A stretch of DNA of 64,000 nucleotides from Streptomyces monomycini. Its GTDB lineage: Bacteria > Actinomycetota > Actinomycetes > Streptomycetales > Streptomycetaceae. Made by a program: the position numbers and the translations under genes. The notes below the pieces were generated by a model that saw nothing but the letters and a program-made list of their open reading frames with translations, ran no database searches and was not told where the DNA came from. Shown one piece after another: positions 61,159 to 64,000 of this stretch (positions within the stretch are counted from its first letter, which is position 1; every line of letters begins with the position of its first letter). The stretch is taken from NCBI RefSeq assembly GCF_022271435.1, contig NZ_JAFIQY010000027.1, forward strand, positions 49,706 through 113,705, written 5' to 3'.

Positions 61159-61402
61159 CGGGCCCGAAGGCGGGGTGGGGCGGGGCGGGCGTGGCCGGGG
61201 CAGCCGCTGTCGTGCGCGGGGTCCGCGTGGCAGGGCCGCCCCCGTACGGAAGCCGCCGTCAGCGGCTCGCCCCGTCCGTCATCGATTCCTCACACCATGC
61301 GAGACACGACGTCATGAACAGCACGCATCATGGTCAGCTCCTGTCCCCGCCGTACGCTTTCGACGAGCGTCCGCCCGGCCACCGCTTCGGAGAACCCGCC
61401 CC
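61159..61402 (+). promoter_or_regulatory. Intergenic region before the AfsQ1-like gene
   Basis: 244 bases; the first 60 are GGGGC repeats, then an AT-richer patch at 61278-61340 (ATCGATTCCTCACACCATGCG, CGCATCATGG) that may hold the promoter. No gene recognised. Confidence 0.35.
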
Positions 61403-62131
61403 ATGACCCGTGTGCTGCTCATCGAGGACGACCCCGCCGTACGCAAGGGCGTCCATCTCGCGCTGCGCCGCCGCGGGCACGAGGTCGAGACGGCGGCCAG
61501 CGGCGAGACCGGACTCCTCGCGCTGGACCGCTTCCGGCCGGAGCTGGTGCTGCTGGACCTGATGCTGCCCGGCATGAGCGGCCTGGAGGTGTGCCGCCGC
61601 ATCCGCGAGACGCAGCAGATCCCGATCATCATCCTGTCGGCGCGCGGCGACGACATCGACATGGTGGTGGGGCTGGAGGCCGGCGCGGACGACTACGTGG
61701 TCAAGCCCGCCGGCGGCGAGGTGCTCCAGGCGCGGATGCGGGCGGTGCTGCGGCGGGTGGCGGGGGAGCGGCGCGGAGACGGGACGCGGCAGGCGGATCC
61801 CGCGGCCGCCGCTTCGTCGTCCCGCGCCTCCTGCACGGCGTACGGCGCGCTGACCATCGACCGCGCCGCCCTCCTGGTCGCCAAGAACGGCCACGAACTC
61901 GTCCTCGCCCCCTCCGAACTGAAGCTGCTGCTCTTCCTGTCCGACGCGCCCGGCCAGGTCTTCAGCCGCCAGCAGCTCCTCGAACAGGTCTGGGAGCACA
62001 GCTTCTACGGGGACGTGCGGCTGGTGGACGCGTGCGTGATGCGGCTGCGCGCCAAGATCGAGGACGATTCGCGCGTGCCCACGTACGTCCAGACGGTCCG
62101 GGGGTTCGGCTACCGCTTCGGACCGCTGTGA
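61403..62131 (+). CDS. OmpR/AfsQ1-type response regulator
   Basis: 242 residues. Receiver with phospho-acceptor Asp52 (LVLLDLMLPGMSG) and OmpR winged helix (LVLAPSELKLLLFLSDAPGQ, VQTVRGFGYRFGPL). The motif GDDIDMVVGLEAGADDYVVKP is closest to Streptomyces AfsQ1. The stop overlaps the kinase GTG by 4 bases. Likely controls cell-envelope or metabolite response; target unknown. Confidence 0.9.
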   Translation: MTRVLLIEDDPAVRKGVHLALRRRGHEVETAASGETGLLALDRFRPELVLLDLMLPGMSGLEVCRRIRETQQIPIIILSARGDDIDMVVGLEAGADDYVVKPAGGEVLQARMRAVLRRVAGERRGDGTRQADPAAAASSSRASCTAYGALTIDRAALLVAKNGHELVLAPSELKLLLFLSDAPGQVFSRQQLLEQVWEHSFYGDVRLVDACVMRLRAKIEDDSRVPTYVQTVRGFGYRFGPL

Positions 62132-63930
62132 GCACCGGGGCGTCCCGCGGGAGCGCGTCGGCGCGGGGCGGGAGCGCGTCGGCGCAGGGTGGGGCCGCGT
62201 CGGCGCGGCGCCGGGGTCGGCTGAGCGCCGTGTACACCCGGTGGCGCGGGCTGCGCACCCGCCTCATCGTCGGCTTCCTCGTCGTCTCCGCGCTCAGCGC
62301 GCTGATCACCGCGGCGCTCACCTTCCGGCAGGCCCGTACGGCGATACTGGCCCGCACGCAGAACACCGCCGTGCACGACCTGCGCGCCCAGCTGCAGTCC
62401 CTCGGCCCCGACCTGCCGTTCCCGCCGCAACGCGAGGACCTGCAGAACCTCGTCGTCCAGCTCGACCGGGCCGGCGGGTCCCGGAACTGGCGCACGTACG
62501 CGCAGTACGAGGACGCGCCGGTGGTGCCGGGGCCGTGGGGCGCGGGTCCCGGTGGGGCGGCGATGGAGGGGGGCGGGGCGGCCGCGGGGGCGGTTCGGGC
62601 GGGCGGCGGGACGGCTGTGGGCGGGACCCGGGCGGTCGGCGGAGCGGCTGCGGGCGGGACCCCGGCGGGCGGCGGAGCGGCTGCGGGTGGGGTCCGGGCG
62701 GCCGGCAGCGCGGTCACCGACGGTCTGCGCGCCGCCGTGCGCGAGCACCACGCGCCCATCTTCCAGCGCGTCGACCGGGGTGGGCAGCCGTGGCTCGCGA
62801 TCGGGATGCCGGTGGATTTCACGGCCCCGGACGCCCAAGGACACGCATCCGGAACAACCAGCACCCCCGGCGCACCCTCCTCCTCTTCCCCCTCCACCCC
62901 ACCCGGCGCCACCAAGCCCTCCGGCCTCGTCGTCTACGCCGAATTCGCCCTCGACGACGAACAGGCCGACATCTCCGCCCTGGTCACCGCCGCCCAGGCC
63001 GGCGCGCTGCCCGCGCTCGCGCTGGCCGTCGTGCCCGCGCTGTTCGCCGCCCGCCGCGTACTGCTGCCGGTACGCCGTCTGCGCGAAGCCGCCGAACGCA
63101 TCACCTCCGGCGAACTGGACACCCGCTCCCCGGTGACCGGCCGCGACGAACTCGCCGACCTCACCGTCACGTTCAACGAGATGGCCCGCGCCCTGGAGAA
63201 GGACGACGCCGAACTGCGCCGCATGGAGGCCAACGCGCGGCGCTTCGCCGCCGACGTCTCCCACGAACTGCGCACCCCGCTGGCCGCCATGTCCGCCGTC
63301 ACCGAGGTCCTGGACGAGGACGCCGCCCGGCTGGACCCGGACACCGCCGACGCCGTACGCCTGATCAGCGACGAGACCAGCAAGCTCGCCCGCATGGTGG
63401 AAGACCTGATCGAGGTCTCGCGCTTCGACGCGGGCGCCGCCGACCTGCTCCTGGACGAGATCGACGTCGCCGTCGCCCTGCGCAAGACGCTCCAGTTGCG
63501 CGGCTGGCAGGACCAGGTCGAGACCGGCCTCCCGGAGGACCTGCGGGTCCGCCTCGACCCACGCCGTATCGACGTGGTCGTGGCCAACCTGGTCGGCAAC
63601 GCGCTGCGGCACGGCGGCGCCCCCGTACGGCTGACGGCGTCCACGACGTCGGGACGGCTCCGTATCGACGTGGCTGACCAGGGCCCCGGCATCGACCCGG
63701 AGGTCCTTCCGCACGTCTTCGACCGCTTCTTCAAGGCCGACGCCGCCCGCGCCCGCTCCGGCGGCAGCGGTCTGGGCCTGGCCATCGCGATGGAGAACGT
63801 ACGGCTGCACGGGGGCACGCTGCGCGTGGCCAACGGGCCGGGCGGGGGAGCGGTGTTCACGGTGGAGCTGCCGTGTAGGTTCCCCCGTTCCGTGTCCAAT
63901 TGGTCACGAGTGACCAGCGGTTATGCGTGA
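62128..63930 (+). CDS. AfsQ2-like sensor histidine kinase with Gly/Ala repeat insert
   Basis: 600 residues from a GTG coupled to the response regulator. N-terminal Ser/Ala/Gly leader, first helix (RLIVGFLVVSALSALITAAL), extracellular sensor domain, second helix (GALPALALAVVPALFA), HAMP, HisKA FAADVSHELRTPLAAM and HATPase NLVGNALRHG, GGSGLGLAIAM. In the sensor domain about residues 148-195 are a Gly/Ala/Thr repeat insert encoded by about 36-base repeats. Pairs with the AfsQ1-like regulator. The stop lies 70 bases from the window end. Confidence 0.9.
   Translation: MSTGASRGSASARGGSASAQGGAASARRRGRLSAVYTRWRGLRTRLIVGFLVVSALSALITAALTFRQARTAILARTQNTAVHDLRAQLQSLGPDLPFPPQREDLQNLVVQLDRAGGSRNWRTYAQYEDAPVVPGPWGAGPGGAAMEGGGAAAGAVRAGGGTAVGGTRAVGGAAAGGTPAGGGAAAGGVRAAGSAVTDGLRAAVREHHAPIFQRVDRGGQPWLAIGMPVDFTAPDAQGHASGTTSTPGAPSSSSPSTPPGATKPSGLVVYAEFALDDEQADISALVTAAQAGALPALALAVVPALFAARRVLLPVRRLREAAERITSGELDTRSPVTGRDELADLTVTFNEMARALEKDDAELRRMEANARRFAADVSHELRTPLAAMSAVTEVLDEDAARLDPDTADAVRLISDETSKLARMVEDLIEVSRFDAGAADLLLDEIDVAVALRKTLQLRGWQDQVETGLPEDLRVRLDPRRIDVVVANLVGNALRHGGAPVRLTASTTSGRLRIDVADQGPGIDPEVLPHVFDRFFKADAARARSGGSGLGLAIAMENVRLHGGTLRVANGPGGGAVFTVELPCRFPRSVSNWSRVTSGYA
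62570..62715 (+). repeat. About 36-base in-frame repeat in the kinase sensor domain
   Basis: Repeated CGGCGGAGCGGCTGCGGGCGGGACC-like units, about 4 copies, give the Gly/Ala/Thr-rich insert. Length a multiple of 3. Confidence 0.65.
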
Positions 63931-64000
63931 GCGGGGAGCGGGCGAGAGCCGAGGTTTTCCGTCTCTGGTGTCCAATGGGGGCCGTGCGTGCGTCGGGGAT
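63901..64000. other. Right edge with a palindrome
   Basis: TGGTCAC-GA-GTGACCA (63901-63916) overlaps the last codons of the kinase gene; GTGTCCAAT occurs at 63892 and again near 63968. No gene start seen before the window ends. Confidence 0.35.

Noticed and set aside
1..64000. tRNA, rRNA, transposases, integrases, att sites, replication origin
   Set aside because: None recognised by reading; no insertion-sequence termini or target duplications were seen. A tRNAscan or Rfam search would be decisive.

Overview
The window is about 72% or more GC by eye, with third-codon-position GC saturation, GTG/TTG starts, translationally coupled ATGA/GTGA junctions and many Streptomyces-typical families (AfsR/SARP regulator, DUF397, MalR/Reg1, GlnE next to a GlnA-like ligase). 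It is most likely a chromosomal core-arm segment of a Streptomyces or close relative. No rRNA, tRNA, CRISPR array, integrase or transposase was found, so there is no sign of a mobile element.

Layout. 1-13.1 kb: end of a membrane protein gene, a DUF6578-like protein, a large AfsR/SARP-NB-ARC-TPR regulator, a DrrAB-like ABC exporter, panB, a DHA2 drug exporter with its coupled TetR regulator, an endonuclease/exonuclease/phosphatase protein and a DHA1 exporter. 13.1-20.4 kb: a PEBP/YbhB protein divergent from a GntR-type regulator, then a copper module (multicopper oxidase and His-rich membrane protein under a CsoR-like palindrome), a DUF998 protein, an alpha/beta hydrolase and a DsbA-like thioredoxin-fold protein. 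20.7-26 kb: glnA2-like ligase overlapping glnE, then a PAP2 phosphatase.

26-43 kb is an alpha-glucan utilisation region. malEFG is flanked on both sides by a GH13 alpha-glucosidase plus a LacI regulator (malR-type), a mirror-image arrangement. A maltokinase-cap protein follows. After an EF-hand protein, a frameshifted lipoprotein, a small secreted protein and a membrane protein come a secreted alpha-amylase and a secreted pullulanase. CTTGC/GCAAG operator-like motifs sit before malE, before the divergent GH13 gene and before the amylase, which suggests one MalR regulon: secreted enzymes cut starch, MalEFG imports maltodextrins, cytoplasmic GH13 enzymes cut them to glucose.

43-64 kb: a GNAT protein and a secreted ricin A-chain-like ribosome-inactivating protein (the most striking gene here); a TetR / diiron-like protein / FAD-2Fe2S reductase unit; a sigma-like membrane protein; DUF397; a NarL-type two-component pair divergent from an ornithine-lipid type acyltransferase pair (OlsB/OlsA-like, with an altered PlsC motif); a solo winged-helix regulator; a rhomboid-like protein; a V8-like serine protease without a signal peptide plus a small Ig-like protein; an oxidoreductase; a small membrane protein; an acyl-CoA ligase with a possible 54-aa upstream peptide; and an AfsQ1/Q2-like two-component system at the right end.

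A recurring theme is in-frame short tandem repeats inside linkers of otherwise conserved proteins (DUF6578-like, SARP, TetR, multicopper oxidase, MalR tail, histidine kinase).
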